Assembly: GCF_000190575.1 (NCBI RefSeq)
Contig: NC_015164.1
Span: 992,001 to 1,056,000 of the forward strand
Length of the DNA: 64,000 nt
Direction: 5' to 3'
DNA from: Phocaeicola salanitronis DSM 18170
GTDB lineage: Bacteria > Bacteroidota > Bacteroidia > Bacteroidales > Bacteroidaceae
Made by a program: the position numbers and the translations under genes. Below the pieces are notes generated by a model. It made no database searches. It was not told the origin of the DNA and saw only the letters and a program-made list of their open reading frames with translations. Position 1 is the first letter of the stretch. Each line of letters opens with the position of its first letter. This document shows positions 32,189-41,600 of the stretch, piece after piece.

Positions 32189-35062
32189 ATGAAAACATTT
32201 TTGCAAGAAGTAGCACACGATTTATATCAAAAGACAGAAGGTGACTTCAGCCATGTAGCCGTAGTCTTTCCGAACAAACGCGCCAGCCTGTTTTTCAACG
32301 AATGCCTGATACGGGAAAGCGAACATCCGCTTTGGTCTCCCGCCTATATCAGCATCAGCGAACTGTTCCGCCAAAGTTCCTCATGGCAAACCGGAGACCC
32401 AGTCAAACTGGTATGCGACCTATACAAAGTATTCCGCCAAGTAACCGGGAGTTCAGAACCCCTCGACAACTTCTACTTTTGGGGCGAGATGCTGATAGCC
32501 GACTTCGATGATGCCGACAAGAACCTGGCAGACACCGATGCCCTTTTCAGCAACCTGAAAGAGTTGAACGCCTTGACGGACAACTATGATTTCTTGGAGG
32601 AAGGGCAAAAAGAAGCACTTGCGCAATTCTTCCGCAATTTTTCGATGGACAGCGTTACCGAACTGAAACAACGCTTCATTTCAATATGGGACACACTGGG
32701 CGACATCTATACCCGCTACAAAGCATTGCTCGAAAGCCAAGGCATCGCTTACGAAGGCATGATGTACCGTCGGGTCATCGAGACACTGGATGTCAGCCAA
32801 CTCCCTTACAAGACCTATGTATTTGTGGGATTCAATGTTTTAAACAAAGTAGAGCACACGCTTTTCCAAAAGCTGAATGATGCCGGGAAAGCCTTGTTTT
32901 ATTGGGACTACGACATGTTTTATCTGAAACGTACCCCCCATGAGGCAGGTGAATTCATCCGCCGGAATTTACACGACTTTCCCTCGGAACTCCCTGCTGC
33001 ACGATTCGAGAACCTGGAACAACCCAAAGAAATCACTTTCGCCGAATCACCCACAGAAAACGGGCAAACACGCTTCTTGCCTCAATGGCTCCGCAAAAAT
33101 CTGACACAAGAAGAAAAAGAAACCGCCATCGTGCTCTGCAACGAAAGCCTGCTCCAGCCTGTGCTTCATTCGCTTCCTGAAAATGTAAAGCACATCAACA
33201 TCACCATGGGATTCCCGCTCTCGCAAACACCCGCATATAGCTTTGCGAACGCCCTGCTGGAACTCCATACCTCCGGATACGATTCCCGGAACGGACGCTA
33301 TCATTTCAAGGAAACGGTCAGCCTCTTGAAACATGCTTACACCCGCTTGCTCTCTTCTAACGCGGAAATGTTGGAAAAAGAACTGACGAAGAATAACCGC
33401 TTCTACCCTCTCCCCTCCGAACTGGAAAAAGATGAAGCGCTGGAATTGCTCTTCAAGCCTTGCCACACCAACGAAGCTTTATGCAATACCCTCTCGAAAG
33501 CCTTGCAACAGATAGCCATGCGCTATCAGGAACAAAAGACAGATGAAAAAGACGCATTCGACCAACTCTACCGCGAAGCCCTGTTTAAGGCTTTTACCCT
33601 AACTAACCGCTTCCATACTCTGCTTGAAAGCAAAGAACTGGATGTGAAACCCGATACTTTCCAACGCCTGCTGACCCGCGTCATGGCTTCTTCCAGCATT
33701 CCTTTCCATGGCGAACCAGCCATCGGTTTGCAGGTAATGGGCGTACTGGAAACACGTAACCTGGACTTCCGCCACCTGATTATGCTTTCAGTCAACGAAG
33801 GCCAACTTCCCAAAACAGGGAGCGATGCCTCATTTATCCCTTACAACCTGCGGAAAGCGTTCGGCATGACCACTATCGACCATAAGATAGCCGTCTACGC
33901 CTATTACTTTTACCGCCTTCTGCAACGCACGGAGAAAGCCACACTGGTATTCAATACTGCTACCGACGGCATCAACCGGGGCGAAATGTCACGCTTCATG
34001 CTCCAATACCTCATCGAGTGGGGATATCCCATACGCCGCATCCGGCTGGAAACCGCTCAATCCCCCCAAAACACTGCACCCATCTGCATCGAAAAAGATT
34101 CGGACGTTCTGCTCCGATTGAGACAAAGCTTCGACTTGAAATACAATCCGAAAGCCGTACTCTCTCCTTCCGCACTCAACACATACCTGGATTGCCCGCT
34201 AAAATTCTATTATAAATACGTAGCGCGGTTAAACACTCCCGATGAAGTTTCACCGGAAATCGATGCAGCCAAATTCGGAAGCATCTTCCACTATGCCGCC
34301 GAACACATCTATAAAGACCTGACCGCACACGGAAAAGTCATCAACAAAGAAACACTCGAAAAATTATTAAAGGACGAAACACGTCTGCAAACGTATGTAG
34401 ACAATGGTTTCAAAGAACTTTTTTTCCATCTTTCTCCCGAAGAAAAACCAGAATACAACGGCATCCAGCTCATCAATTCCGCCGTAATCCTACGCTATAT
34501 CAAACAATTGCTGAACAAAGACATAAAATATGCCCCCTTTACATTCATCGGTTCAGAACAACCCGTCCAAGAAGACATCGAAATCCACTCTACGACAGGT
34601 GTGTTCCAATCACGCATCGGAGGCACAATCGACCGGATAGATATGAAAGACAACATCTTCCGCATCGTAGATTATAAAACGGGAGGACACGCCGACACAC
34701 CTCCAAGCATCCAATCGCTTTTCACCCCCAGTGCCAAACGCTCTAACTACGTGTTTCAGACCTTCCTTTATGCCGCTATCGTATGCCGGATGTTACAACA
34801 AAAGCATGATGAACGCCAAGTAGCACCTTCGCTTCTATACATCCATCAAGCTGCATCCGAAGATTATACACCAGTTATCCGAATGGGAGAACCCCGGAAG
34901 ACAGAACCTGTAGAAGACTTTGCCCGGTACGAATCGGAATTCCGAGAAAATCTAGACCAGTTGCTTACGCATATCTTCTCGCCGGAAATTCCGTTTGCTC
35001 AAACCGATGAAACCGATGTATGCGCCTTTTGCGACTTCAAGGAACTATGCAAAAGAAAATAA
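32189..35062 (+). CDS. AddB-like PD-(D/E)XK nuclease with Fe-S cluster motif
   Basis: A 957-residue partner of the preceding helicase. The N-terminal two thirds is an inactivated helicase-like region (FPNKRASLFF, VMGVLETRNLDFRHLIMLSVNEGQLP). The C-terminal nuclease has GGTIDRID and Asp828/Lys830 in IVDYKTGG. Four cysteines can hold an iron-sulfur cluster as in AddB: Cys669 in LDCPLKFYY, and Cys945, Cys948 and Cys954 in the terminal CAFCDFKELC. The gap from the addA-like gene is 131 bp, so the two are probably one unit. It would work with AddA in recombinational repair. Confidence 0.9.
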   Translation: MKTFLQEVAHDLYQKTEGDFSHVAVVFPNKRASLFFNECLIRESEHPLWSPAYISISELFRQSSSWQTGDPVKLVCDLYKVFRQVTGSSEPLDNFYFWGEMLIADFDDADKNLADTDALFSNLKELNALTDNYDFLEEGQKEALAQFFRNFSMDSVTELKQRFISIWDTLGDIYTRYKALLESQGIAYEGMMYRRVIETLDVSQLPYKTYVFVGFNVLNKVEHTLFQKLNDAGKALFYWDYDMFYLKRTPHEAGEFIRRNLHDFPSELPAARFENLEQPKEITFAESPTENGQTRFLPQWLRKNLTQEEKETAIVLCNESLLQPVLHSLPENVKHINITMGFPLSQTPAYSFANALLELHTSGYDSRNGRYHFKETVSLLKHAYTRLLSSNAEMLEKELTKNNRFYPLPSELEKDEALELLFKPCHTNEALCNTLSKALQQIAMRYQEQKTDEKDAFDQLYREALFKAFTLTNRFHTLLESKELDVKPDTFQRLLTRVMASSSIPFHGEPAIGLQVMGVLETRNLDFRHLIMLSVNEGQLPKTGSDASFIPYNLRKAFGMTTIDHKIAVYAYYFYRLLQRTEKATLVFNTATDGINRGEMSRFMLQYLIEWGYPIRRIRLETAQSPQNTAPICIEKDSDVLLRLRQSFDLKYNPKAVLSPSALNTYLDCPLKFYYKYVARLNTPDEVSPEIDAAKFGSIFHYAAEHIYKDLTAHGKVINKETLEKLLKDETRLQTYVDNGFKELFFHLSPEEKPEYNGIQLINSAVILRYIKQLLNKDIKYAPFTFIGSEQPVQEDIEIHSTTGVFQSRIGGTIDRIDMKDNIFRIVDYKTGGHADTPPSIQSLFTPSAKRSNYVFQTFLYAAIVCRMLQQKHDERQVAPSLLYIHQAASEDYTPVIRMGEPRKTEPVEDFARYESEFRENLDQLLTHIFSPEIPFAQTDETDVCAFCDFKELCKRK

Positions 35063-35390
35063 ATTCCACAAGATGCAAGGCGTATCTTTTGTGAAATAAT
35101 ATTCAAACAAGCGGATTTTACGGCGGTTTTTGTTAAAAAGGATTTAATAAAGGAAAGAAGTTACTTCCATATGCAACAAAATAGCAAAAATATGCGTTAC
35201 TTTAAGTGTTTTTCATAGTAATAGATTTTTAGCCCAGCCCAAGCTTGTGAAAGTATGTGCTGGAAGAAGTGAAAGCGTTCGCTTCTGAAAGAAAAAGAGA
35301 TTGCTTTTCCCCAGCAATCTCTTTTCATTTCACAAAAAATCCATTATTTTTGAGCGGACATTTGCCACACAACTTAAAAAAACGACACGT
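35063..35390. other. 328-bp intergenic region
   Basis: Between the addB-like gene and the antiporter. Contains a strong hairpin ending in T-rich sequence (35297-35328), a second small hairpin just upstream, and a -7 box TATTTTTG at 35345-35352 for the antiporter. No open frame looks coding. Confidence 0.6.
35225..35330 (+). ncRNA. Possible small RNA ending at a Rho-independent-type terminator
   Basis: From about 35225 the sequence folds into GAAGTG..CGCTTC (35266-35285) and then a 10-bp stem AGAGATTGCT..AGCAATCTCT (35297-35325) followed by TTTTCATTT. The antiporter promoter begins after this hairpin, so the hairpin terminates something upstream: read-through from addB or an independent short RNA. 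No firm promoter for a small RNA was found; not matched to any known family. Confidence 0.3.
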
Positions 35391-36854
35391 ATGATTACCG
35401 CAGAAAACATCCTCCTCATCGGCTCTATCCTGATTTTCATCAGCATCCTCATCAGCAAAACCGGCTACAGGTTCGGCATTCCTACCCTGTTGCTTTTCCT
35501 TTTGGTGGGCATGCTTTTCGGAAGCGACGGACTAGGCATCCAGTTCAACAGCGCAGAAGACGCCCAATTCATCGGAATGATTTCCCTGAGCATTATCCTG
35601 TTCACGGGCGGAATGGACACACGCTTCCATGAAATCAAACCCGTCTTGACACAGGGCATACTGCTCTCCACCATAGGCGTGCTGCTCACTACCCTGCTGA
35701 CCGGATGGTTCATTTATTACCTGTCGTGCCATACCCGTGCAGACATCCATGTGACCATGCTCGCCGGCATGCTACTTGCAGCCACCATGTCATCTACCGA
35801 CTCGGCTTCGGTATTCAGCCTGCTTCGCTCGCAACGGATGAACCTGAAAGAAAACCTGCGCCCCATGCTGGAACTGGAAAGCGGAAGCAACGACCCCATG
35901 GCATACATGCTCACCATCGTGCTCATACAGGTCATCGGAAGCGGTTCAAACCTGGAAGCAGGCGTCATTGCACGCGACCTGCTCATGCAGTTTTTCTTCG
36001 GAGGAGTCATCGGCTATGCCGCAGGCAAGTTCGGTGTGTGGCTATTAAACCGCATCAATTTGCCCAACACCTCTCTCTACCCCATCCTGTTGCTAAGCAT
36101 TGTCTTTATCACCTTCACCGCCACCGATTTAGTAAAAGGCAACGGATACCTGGCGGTTTACATAGTCGGAGTCATCGTGGGCAACGCACGCCTTGCCTCG
36201 CGAAAAGAAACACAGACTTTCATGGACGGCCTGACCTGGCTGGTACAAATCATCATGTTCATTGCCCTCGGATTGCTGGTCAACCCACACGAGATGATAG
36301 ACATTGCAGGCGTAGCGTTGCTCATCGGCGTCTTCATGATTGTGGTGGCACGCCCTGTAAGCGTGTTCCTTTGCCTGCTGCCTTTCCGGAACATCTCCGG
36401 CAGGGCACGGGTTTTCGTGTCGTGGGTAGGGCTTCGCGGTGCCGTTCCCATCATCTTCGCCACCTATCCTGTCATAGCCCAAATACCCGGCTCGAACCAA
36501 CTGTTCAACATCGTGTTCTTCATCACCCTCCTTTCACTTGTCATTCAGGGGATGAGTATTTCGCAAATGGCGCGCTGGCTCAAGCTCGATATTCCTCAAG
36601 AAAAAGAGGGGAACGAGTTCGGCGTAGAGCTTCCTGAAGAAATAGACACCCGCCTGGACGACCTGACCCTCACCGCTGACATGCTCAAGGAAGGAAACCG
36701 GCTGACCCACATCGACTTGCCCCAAGGCACATTGGTAATGCTGGTAAAGCGAGGAAACGAATTCATTATCCCCAACGGGCAAACAGAACTTCATGAAGGC
36801 GACAAGCTTTTGCTCATTTCTGAAAATAAACAGAAAAAGCGACAAAATACGTAA
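35391..36854 (+). CDS. CPA1-type K+/H+ antiporter with C-terminal RCK_C (TrkA-C) domain
   Basis: Inner-membrane antiporter of 488 residues resembling NhaP2/CvrA. Twelve or so hydrophobic segments span residues 5-385, with the exchanger signature around STDSASVFSLLRS and LESGSNDPMAY, both carrying membrane acidic residues. The soluble tail (about 400-488, LTADMLKEGNRLTHIDLPQGTLVMLVKRGNEFIIPNG) is an RCK_C ligand-binding fold. It would export K+ in exchange for protons. The frame opens at 35301, but the first 30 residues are encoded by the region containing the promoter, so the ATG at 35391 is used. Confidence 0.9.
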   Translation: MITAENILLIGSILIFISILISKTGYRFGIPTLLLFLLVGMLFGSDGLGIQFNSAEDAQFIGMISLSIILFTGGMDTRFHEIKPVLTQGILLSTIGVLLTTLLTGWFIYYLSCHTRADIHVTMLAGMLLAATMSSTDSASVFSLLRSQRMNLKENLRPMLELESGSNDPMAYMLTIVLIQVIGSGSNLEAGVIARDLLMQFFFGGVIGYAAGKFGVWLLNRINLPNTSLYPILLLSIVFITFTATDLVKGNGYLAVYIVGVIVGNARLASRKETQTFMDGLTWLVQIIMFIALGLLVNPHEMIDIAGVALLIGVFMIVVARPVSVFLCLLPFRNISGRARVFVSWVGLRGAVPIIFATYPVIAQIPGSNQLFNIVFFITLLSLVIQGMSISQMARWLKLDIPQEKEGNEFGVELPEEIDTRLDDLTLTADMLKEGNRLTHIDLPQGTLVMLVKRGNEFIIPNGQTELHEGDKLLLISENKQKKRQNT

Positions 36855-36885
36855 ATAAGGAAATAAACCGAAGAGATTTTTTCCT

Positions 36886-36927
36886 TACCTTTGAGAAGTG
36901 TGGTGTCTCCAGCACACGGACGACACC
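36886..36927 (+). promoter_or_regulatory. hppA promoter -7 box and leader hairpin
   Basis: TACCTTTG at 36886-36893 matches the -7 consensus. Immediately downstream, GGTGTC (36902-36907) can pair with GACACC (36922-36927). The hairpin would sit at the 5' end of the hppA leader, about 40 bases before the ATG at 36967. Confidence 0.45.
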
Positions 36928-36966
36928 GTGAAGTATAGGCAACTGTCAAATTTAAATCATACACTT

Positions 36967-39171
36967 ATGGAAAACTATCTTTTCTGGATTGCTCCAGCCG
37001 CCTCGTTCCTGGCACTCGCCTTGGCGGCTTTCTTCTACAAGCAAATGAAAGGAGAAAGCGAAGGAACGCCCGAGATGCAAAAAATCGCCGAACACGTACG
37101 CCGCGGCGCGATGTCGTACCTCAAACAACAATACAAGGTAGTGACCTTGGTATTCATCGGACTTGCCCTCCTGTTTGCCATCATGGCTTACGGATTCAAC
37201 CTGCAAAACCATTGGGTGCCCGTCGCTTTCCTCACGGGAGGTTTCTTCTCCGGACTCTCCGGATACTTGGGCATGAAGACCGCCACATACGCTTCGGCAC
37301 GCACCGCCAATGCCGCCCGAAACTCGCTTGACAAAGGCTTGCGCATCGCCTTCCGGAGCGGAGCCGTAATGGGGCTGGTCGTGGTAGGATTAGGCTTATT
37401 CGATATCTCTTTCTGGTACCTGCTTTTAGAATGGTGCATCCCAGACGATATGCTCAACCCGACTTCGAAACTTTGTATTATCACCACCACAATGCTCACT
37501 TTCGGAATGGGAGCCTCTACGCAAGCGCTCTTCGCCCGTGTAGGCGGAGGTATCTATACGAAAGCCGCTGATGTGGGAGCCGACCTCGTAGGAAAAGTAG
37601 AAGCAGGTATTCCCGAAGACGACCCGCGCAATCCCGCCACCATTGCCGATAACGTAGGAGATAACGTAGGAGATGTAGCAGGCATGGGAGCCGACCTCTA
37701 CGAATCCTATTGCGGCTCTATCCTTGCCACTGCCGCATTGGGGGCAGCAGCCTTCATCGGAAGCGGAGATACTGAAATGCAATTCAAAGCAGTCATCGCC
37801 CCGATGCTGATAGCCGCCATCGGCATCATCCTTTCCATCATTGGCATCTTCTCCGTACACACCCGCGAGAACGCCACAATGAAAGAACTCCTGAAAGCCC
37901 TCTCTACGGGTACCAACCTCAGTTCGTTCCTGATTGTCATCGGCACGTTCTTCATTCTTTGGCTGCTCGGATTAGACAACTGGGTAAACATTTCGTTAGC
38001 AGTGGTAGTAGGGCTTTTGGTAGGCATTGTCATCGGGCAGTCTACCGAATATTATACTTCGCAATCGTATAAACCGACAAAGAAACTTGCCGAAAGCGGA
38101 AAAACAGGTCCTGCCACGGTCATCATCTCCGGTATCGGATTGGGAATGATTTCCACTACTATCCCCGTCATAGCAGTTGTGGCCGGCATCATCCTCTCCT
38201 ATTGGCTGGCTTCAGGATTCGACTTTACGAACATCAGCATGGGACTTTACGGCATCGGCATTGCGGCAGTAGGCATGCTCTCTACCTTGGGCATCACCCT
38301 TGCTACAGATGCTTACGGACCGATAGCCGACAATGCAGGAGGAAACGCCGAAATGAGTAAATTAGGTGAAGAAGTGCGCCGGCGCACCGATGCGCTCGAC
38401 TCGTTGGGCAACACCACCGCTGCCACAGGAAAAGGATTTGCCATCGGGTCGGCTGCCCTTACGGGACTTTCCTTACTGGCATCCTACATCGAGGAAGTGC
38501 GCATCGGGCTTAACCGCATTGGCACTGCCATCCTAGAACTTCCAAACGGCATCGAAGTAGCCGTTCACGAAGCAGGATTAGATGACTTTATGATTTATTA
38601 CGATGTAACGCTGATGAACCCGAAAGTATTGTCGGGCATGTTCATCGGAAGCATGATGGCGTTTCTCTTCTGCGGACTTACGATGAATGCCGTAGGACGT
38701 GCCGCCTCGCGCATGGTGGAAGAAGTGCGCCGCCAATTCCGTGAAATCAAAGGAATCCTCACAGGAGAAGCCGAACCCGACTATGCCCGTTGTGTACAAA
38801 TCTCCACGCAAGGAGCACAACGTGAAATGGTATTCCCTTCCCTGCTTGCCATCATTGCTCCGGTAGCTACAGGCTTGCTCTTCGGCGTGCCGGGTGTCAT
38901 CGGCTTGCTGATAGGCGGTCTTTCCGCAGGATTCGTGCTTGCTATCTTTATGGCAAATGCCGGAGGAGCCTGGGACAATGCCAAGAAATACATCGAGGAA
39001 GGGAACTTCGGAGGAAAAGGTAGTGAAGTTCATCGTGCCACAGTAGTAGGAGACACGGTAGGTGACCCGTTCAAGGATACATCCGGTCCCAGCCTCAACA
39101 TCCTTGTAAAGCTAATGAGCATGGTCGCCATCGTCATGGCAGGGCTTACTGTAGCATGGAGTCTGTTCTAA
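36967..39171 (+). CDS. hppA: Membrane-bound ion-pumping pyrophosphatase
   Basis: A 734-residue multi-span inner-membrane protein that hydrolyses pyrophosphate and pumps Na+ and/or H+. The substrate site motif [11 protein letters not shown] (from Asp202) followed by [31 protein letters not shown] is unmistakable, and the second acidic cluster [13 protein letters not shown] and the late [13 protein letters not shown] are present. [10 protein letters not shown] has Ala485 where K+-independent enzymes have Lys, so it should be K+-dependent; K+-dependent enzymes of Bacteroides are known to pump Na+ and H+. The ATG at 36967 is chosen because the upstream 23 codons lie in the leader hairpin. It follows the antiporter gene. 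Confidence 0.96.
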   Translation: MENYLFWIAPAASFLALALAAFFYKQMKGESEGTPEMQKIAEHVRRGAMSYLKQQYKVVTLVFIGLALLFAIMAYGFNLQNHWVPVAFLTGGFFSGLSGYLGMKTATYASARTANAARNSLDKGLRIAFRSGAVMGLVVVGLGLFDISFWYLLLEWCIPDDMLNPTSKLCIITTTMLTFGMGASTQALFARVGGGIYTKAADVGADLVGKVEAGIPEDDPRNPATIADNVGDNVGDVAGMGADLYESYCGSILATAALGAAAFIGSGDTEMQFKAVIAPMLIAAIGIILSIIGIFSVHTRENATMKELLKALSTGTNLSSFLIVIGTFFILWLLGLDNWVNISLAVVVGLLVGIVIGQSTEYYTSQSYKPTKKLAESGKTGPATVIISGIGLGMISTTIPVIAVVAGIILSYWLASGFDFTNISMGLYGIGIAAVGMLSTLGITLATDAYGPIADNAGGNAEMSKLGEEVRRRTDALDSLGNTTAATGKGFAIGSAALTGLSLLASYIEEVRIGLNRIGTAILELPNGIEVAVHEAGLDDFMIYYDVTLMNPKVLSGMFIGSMMAFLFCGLTMNAVGRAASRMVEEVRRQFREIKGILTGEAEPDYARCVQISTQGAQREMVFPSLLAIIAPVATGLLFGVPGVIGLLIGGLSAGFVLAIFMANAGGAWDNAKKYIEEGNFGGKGSEVHRATVVGDTVGDPFKDTSGPSLNILVKLMSMVAIVMAGLTVAWSLF

Positions 39172-39197
39172 ATCTCTAAAAAACAAAATCTTATTTC

Positions 39198-39369
39198 AAC
39201 GCAAATTAACGCAGATTGAGAGTATATTAAACAAAGGAGTCATGCAGATCGAAACAAAGATACTCATATGCATCAACTTACATTTTTGAGGTATTTCAAC
39301 GCATTCCCTTAGACAAAAATGAAAACCAATTTTATTTCAGCACACTCTCAACCTGCGTTAATCTGCGTT
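39198..39369. repeat. Imperfect inverted repeat with AACGCAGATTAACGCAG-type arms
   Basis: Arms of 26 bp (39198-39223 and 39344-39369) pair at 24 of 26 positions. It lies between the convergent hppA and ACT-domain genes. A similar AATCTGCGTTAATG word occurs at 59391-59404. Likely a dispersed intergenic repeat doubling as a transcription-end structure. Confidence 0.7.
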
Positions 39370-39384
39370 AGGAAAAACACACGC

Positions 39385-39801
39385 TTACAACCTGTCCTTT
39401 GTCAAGATATCGCAATGATGCGCTTGAAGCACTTCCAGGCAATGCGTCAAGTCGTTGGGCTTAATAACCACGTTCGCACGGTCGTTTTGCGCGAAAGCGT
39501 ACATATACTCGATAAAGATTTGCTTTTGCGCCAAATATTCCAAGATGACTGCTAACGAACCGGGCACATTTTCGCAACTCAGGCAGACCACATCGGTAGA
39601 CATTACCGCAAAATCATGCGAGCGGAGCACTTCTACCGCCTTGTCCACATCGGATACAATCAGACGGAGAATTCCGAAATCTGCCGTTTCTGCCATGCTG
39701 AATGCGTGCATGTTAATATCGTTCGCGCCTAACGTACGAACCACTTCATTGATACGTCCGGTCTTATTCTCCAGAAAGACCGATAATTGTTTGATTGTCA
39801 T
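39385..39801 (-). CDS. Tandem ACT-domain protein
   Basis: Small cytosolic 138-residue protein made of two ACT domains: residues 1-65 (TIKQLSVFLENKTGRINEVVRTLGANDINMHAF) and 68-138 (VVCLSCENVPGSLAVILEYLAQKQIFIEYMYAF). ACT domains bind amino acids. Next to a phenylacetate-CoA ligase, an aminotransferase and IorAB it is probably a sensor or regulatory subunit responding to an aromatic or branched-chain amino acid. No enzymatic domain is attached. It is the last gene of the minus-strand module. Confidence 0.88.
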   Translation of the reverse strand: MTIKQLSVFLENKTGRINEVVRTLGANDINMHAFSMAETADFGILRLIVSDVDKAVEVLRSHDFAVMSTDVVCLSCENVPGSLAVILEYLAQKQIFIEYMYAFAQNDRANVVIKPNDLTHCLEVLQAHHCDILTKDRL

Positions 39802-39826
39802 ATATTCGAATAATTAATAATTAAAC

Positions 39827-39894
39827 AATTAATAATTAATAGTTGATAACGGGATAGGTGAATATCTGCCGTTATTAATTATTAACTATTCATT
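39827..39894. repeat. AT-rich inverted repeat overlapping the paaK stop
   Basis: Arms 39827-39852 and 39869-39894 match at 22 of 26 positions (AATTAATAATTAATAG..CCGTTATTAATTATT). The right arm runs 9 bases into the ligase gene and supplies its last codons and stop. Similar TTAATAATTAATAG text recurs at 41207-41242. Confidence 0.65.
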
Positions 39895-41199
39895 ATCCGT
39901 TAAAAACGTCCGTTTGTCTATCACCCGTTGTGATTTGCCCTGACTCCGCTGAATGCTGTTCGGCTCCATCAGCTTCACATCCGCACTAATGGAGAGGACA
40001 CTTTTCAGCTTGTCCGACAAAAGTTTCTTCAGATTCAGCATGGAGGCAATGTCATCGCTGAAATAATCGCGCCGCACTTCTACCTGCACTTGTAAAGTAT
40101 CGAGATTGTTCACCCGGTCTACCACCAGCATGTAACGCGGTTCGAACTCCTTCATGCTCAATATCACACTTTCTACCTGCGACGGGAATACATTGATACC
40201 CCGGATAATCAGCATATCATCGCTACGTCCCATTATCGGAGTCATCCGCACGCTGGTCCGTCCGCACGGACATATACCCGGCATCAAAGAGGTAAGGTCT
40301 TTCGTACGGTAACGCAACAAAGGCATCCCCTCTTTGGTAAGCGTAGTAAACACCAATTCCCCTTGTTGCCCGTATGGAAGCGGAGCCAAGGTCTCAGGAT
40401 TGATGATTTCAGGATAGAAATGGTCCTCCTGGATGTGCGAGCCGTTTTGTTCCTCACATTCGCATGATACGCCCGGTCCCATAATCTCACTCAACCCGTA
40501 GAGATTGTAAGCCTTTAAGCCCAAACGTTCCTGTATCTCCTGACGCATGTGCTCGGTCCACGGCTCTGCGCCGAAAGCACCAATGCGAAGACTCAGTTCG
40601 TTCTTGTCGATGCCCATCTTATCCACGGTCTCTGCCAGATAAAGGGCATACGAAGGCGTACAGGCAATGCCAGTGATATGCAGGTCGCGAATCAGGCGGA
40701 CATGCTTCTCTGTATTACCCGTAGAGGCAGGTATTACCGTAGCTCCCAAATTCTCCACACCGTAATGCGCTCCCAAGCCTCCGGTAAACAAACCGTATCC
40801 ATAGCTCACGGAGAAGGTATCTTCGCGGGTCACGCCATACGCCGACAAGCAACGTGACATCACTTCCGACCACACCGCCAAGTCCTTGCGGGTATAGCCT
40901 ACGATGGTAGGATTACCCGTCGTACCCGATGAAGCGTGCACACGCACTACTTCCGACTTTGGCGCCGCCATCAGCCCGTAAGGATAATTATCACGCAAAT
41001 CCTGTTTGGTAGTAAAAGGCAATTTCACGATATCATCAATGCTTCGGATATCTTCAGGCATCAAGTCCATCTCTTGCATCTTGTGCCGATAAAAAGGCAC
41101 ATTGTGGTAAACATACGCAACCAATTTCTGCAACCGTTTACCTTGCAGCTCACGCAATTGCTCGCGAGGCATACACTCTTTGTTCGGATTCCAAATCAT
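39886..41199 (-). CDS. paaK: Phenylacetate-CoA ligase family (aryl-acid-CoA ligase)
   Basis: Cytosolic 437-residue AMP-forming ligase that activates phenylacetate or a related arylacetate to its CoA thioester. The nucleotide loop SSGTTGNPT lies near residue 90, with YGLSEIMGPGVSCE, the adenylate motif YRTKDLTSLMPG, and IRGINVFPSQVE before the C-terminal domain (SQGKSQRVIDKR). In gut anaerobes and archaea such ligases are found with IorAB, and act in the reductive or oxidative interconversion of aryl acids and aromatic amino acids. There is no ring-oxidising paa cluster here, so aerobic phenylacetate breakdown is not implied. Stop codon lies inside a repeat. Confidence 0.92.
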   Translation of the reverse strand: MIWNPNKECMPREQLRELQGKRLQKLVAYVYHNVPFYRHKMQEMDLMPEDIRSIDDIVKLPFTTKQDLRDNYPYGLMAAPKSEVVRVHASSGTTGNPTIVGYTRKDLAVWSEVMSRCLSAYGVTREDTFSVSYGYGLFTGGLGAHYGVENLGATVIPASTGNTEKHVRLIRDLHITGIACTPSYALYLAETVDKMGIDKNELSLRIGAFGAEPWTEHMRQEIQERLGLKAYNLYGLSEIMGPGVSCECEEQNGSHIQEDHFYPEIINPETLAPLPYGQQGELVFTTLTKEGMPLLRYRTKDLTSLMPGICPCGRTSVRMTPIMGRSDDMLIIRGINVFPSQVESVILSMKEFEPRYMLVVDRVNNLDTLQVQVEVRRDYFSDDIASMLNLKKLLSDKLKSVLSISADVKLMEPNSIQRSQGKSQRVIDKRTFLTDNE

Positions 41200-41600
41200 T
41201 TAATCAGTTAATAATTAATAGTTAATAATTAATAATTAATAGCCCGGCATGATGCTTTGTTATCAATCTGTCACGCTGGATTTGCAATCCCGCGTAAACG
41301 AACCCGCGGATTTATAGTCAATCAGAAATGGATTGCGAAAAATCCGTTAATCCTTTATATTGAACACAGAGGCACAGAGGCACGGAGAAATAAATATATA
41401 GAGAAGGTAAAGACCATAGAGCCAGACTTTTACTCTGTGAACTCTGTTCTCTCAAAAAATAAAGCTCTGTGTCTTTGTGTCTCTGTGTTCCATTCCATTT
41501 TTTCGCAAACCAATTTTGTTTTACTATATAATCCGCATCATCGGCAAATGGTTTCAGACTATAAAGCCCAATCCTTCAATTACACCGGATTACACGAATG
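41200..41600. other. 401-bp intergenic region
   Basis: Between the aminotransferase and the ligase gene. Contains TTAATAATTAATAG repeats (41207-41242) and the CACAGAG-family inverted repeat (41362-41490). No gene was seen. Confidence 0.7.
41362..41490. repeat. CACAGAG-family inverted repeat, copy B
   Basis: GAACACAGAGGCACAGAGGC-type arm (41362-41390) mirrored by GCTCTGTGTC..TCTGTGTTC (41464-41490), with about 73 bp between them. Same family as 25804-25868 and 52851-52924. Confidence 0.72.
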
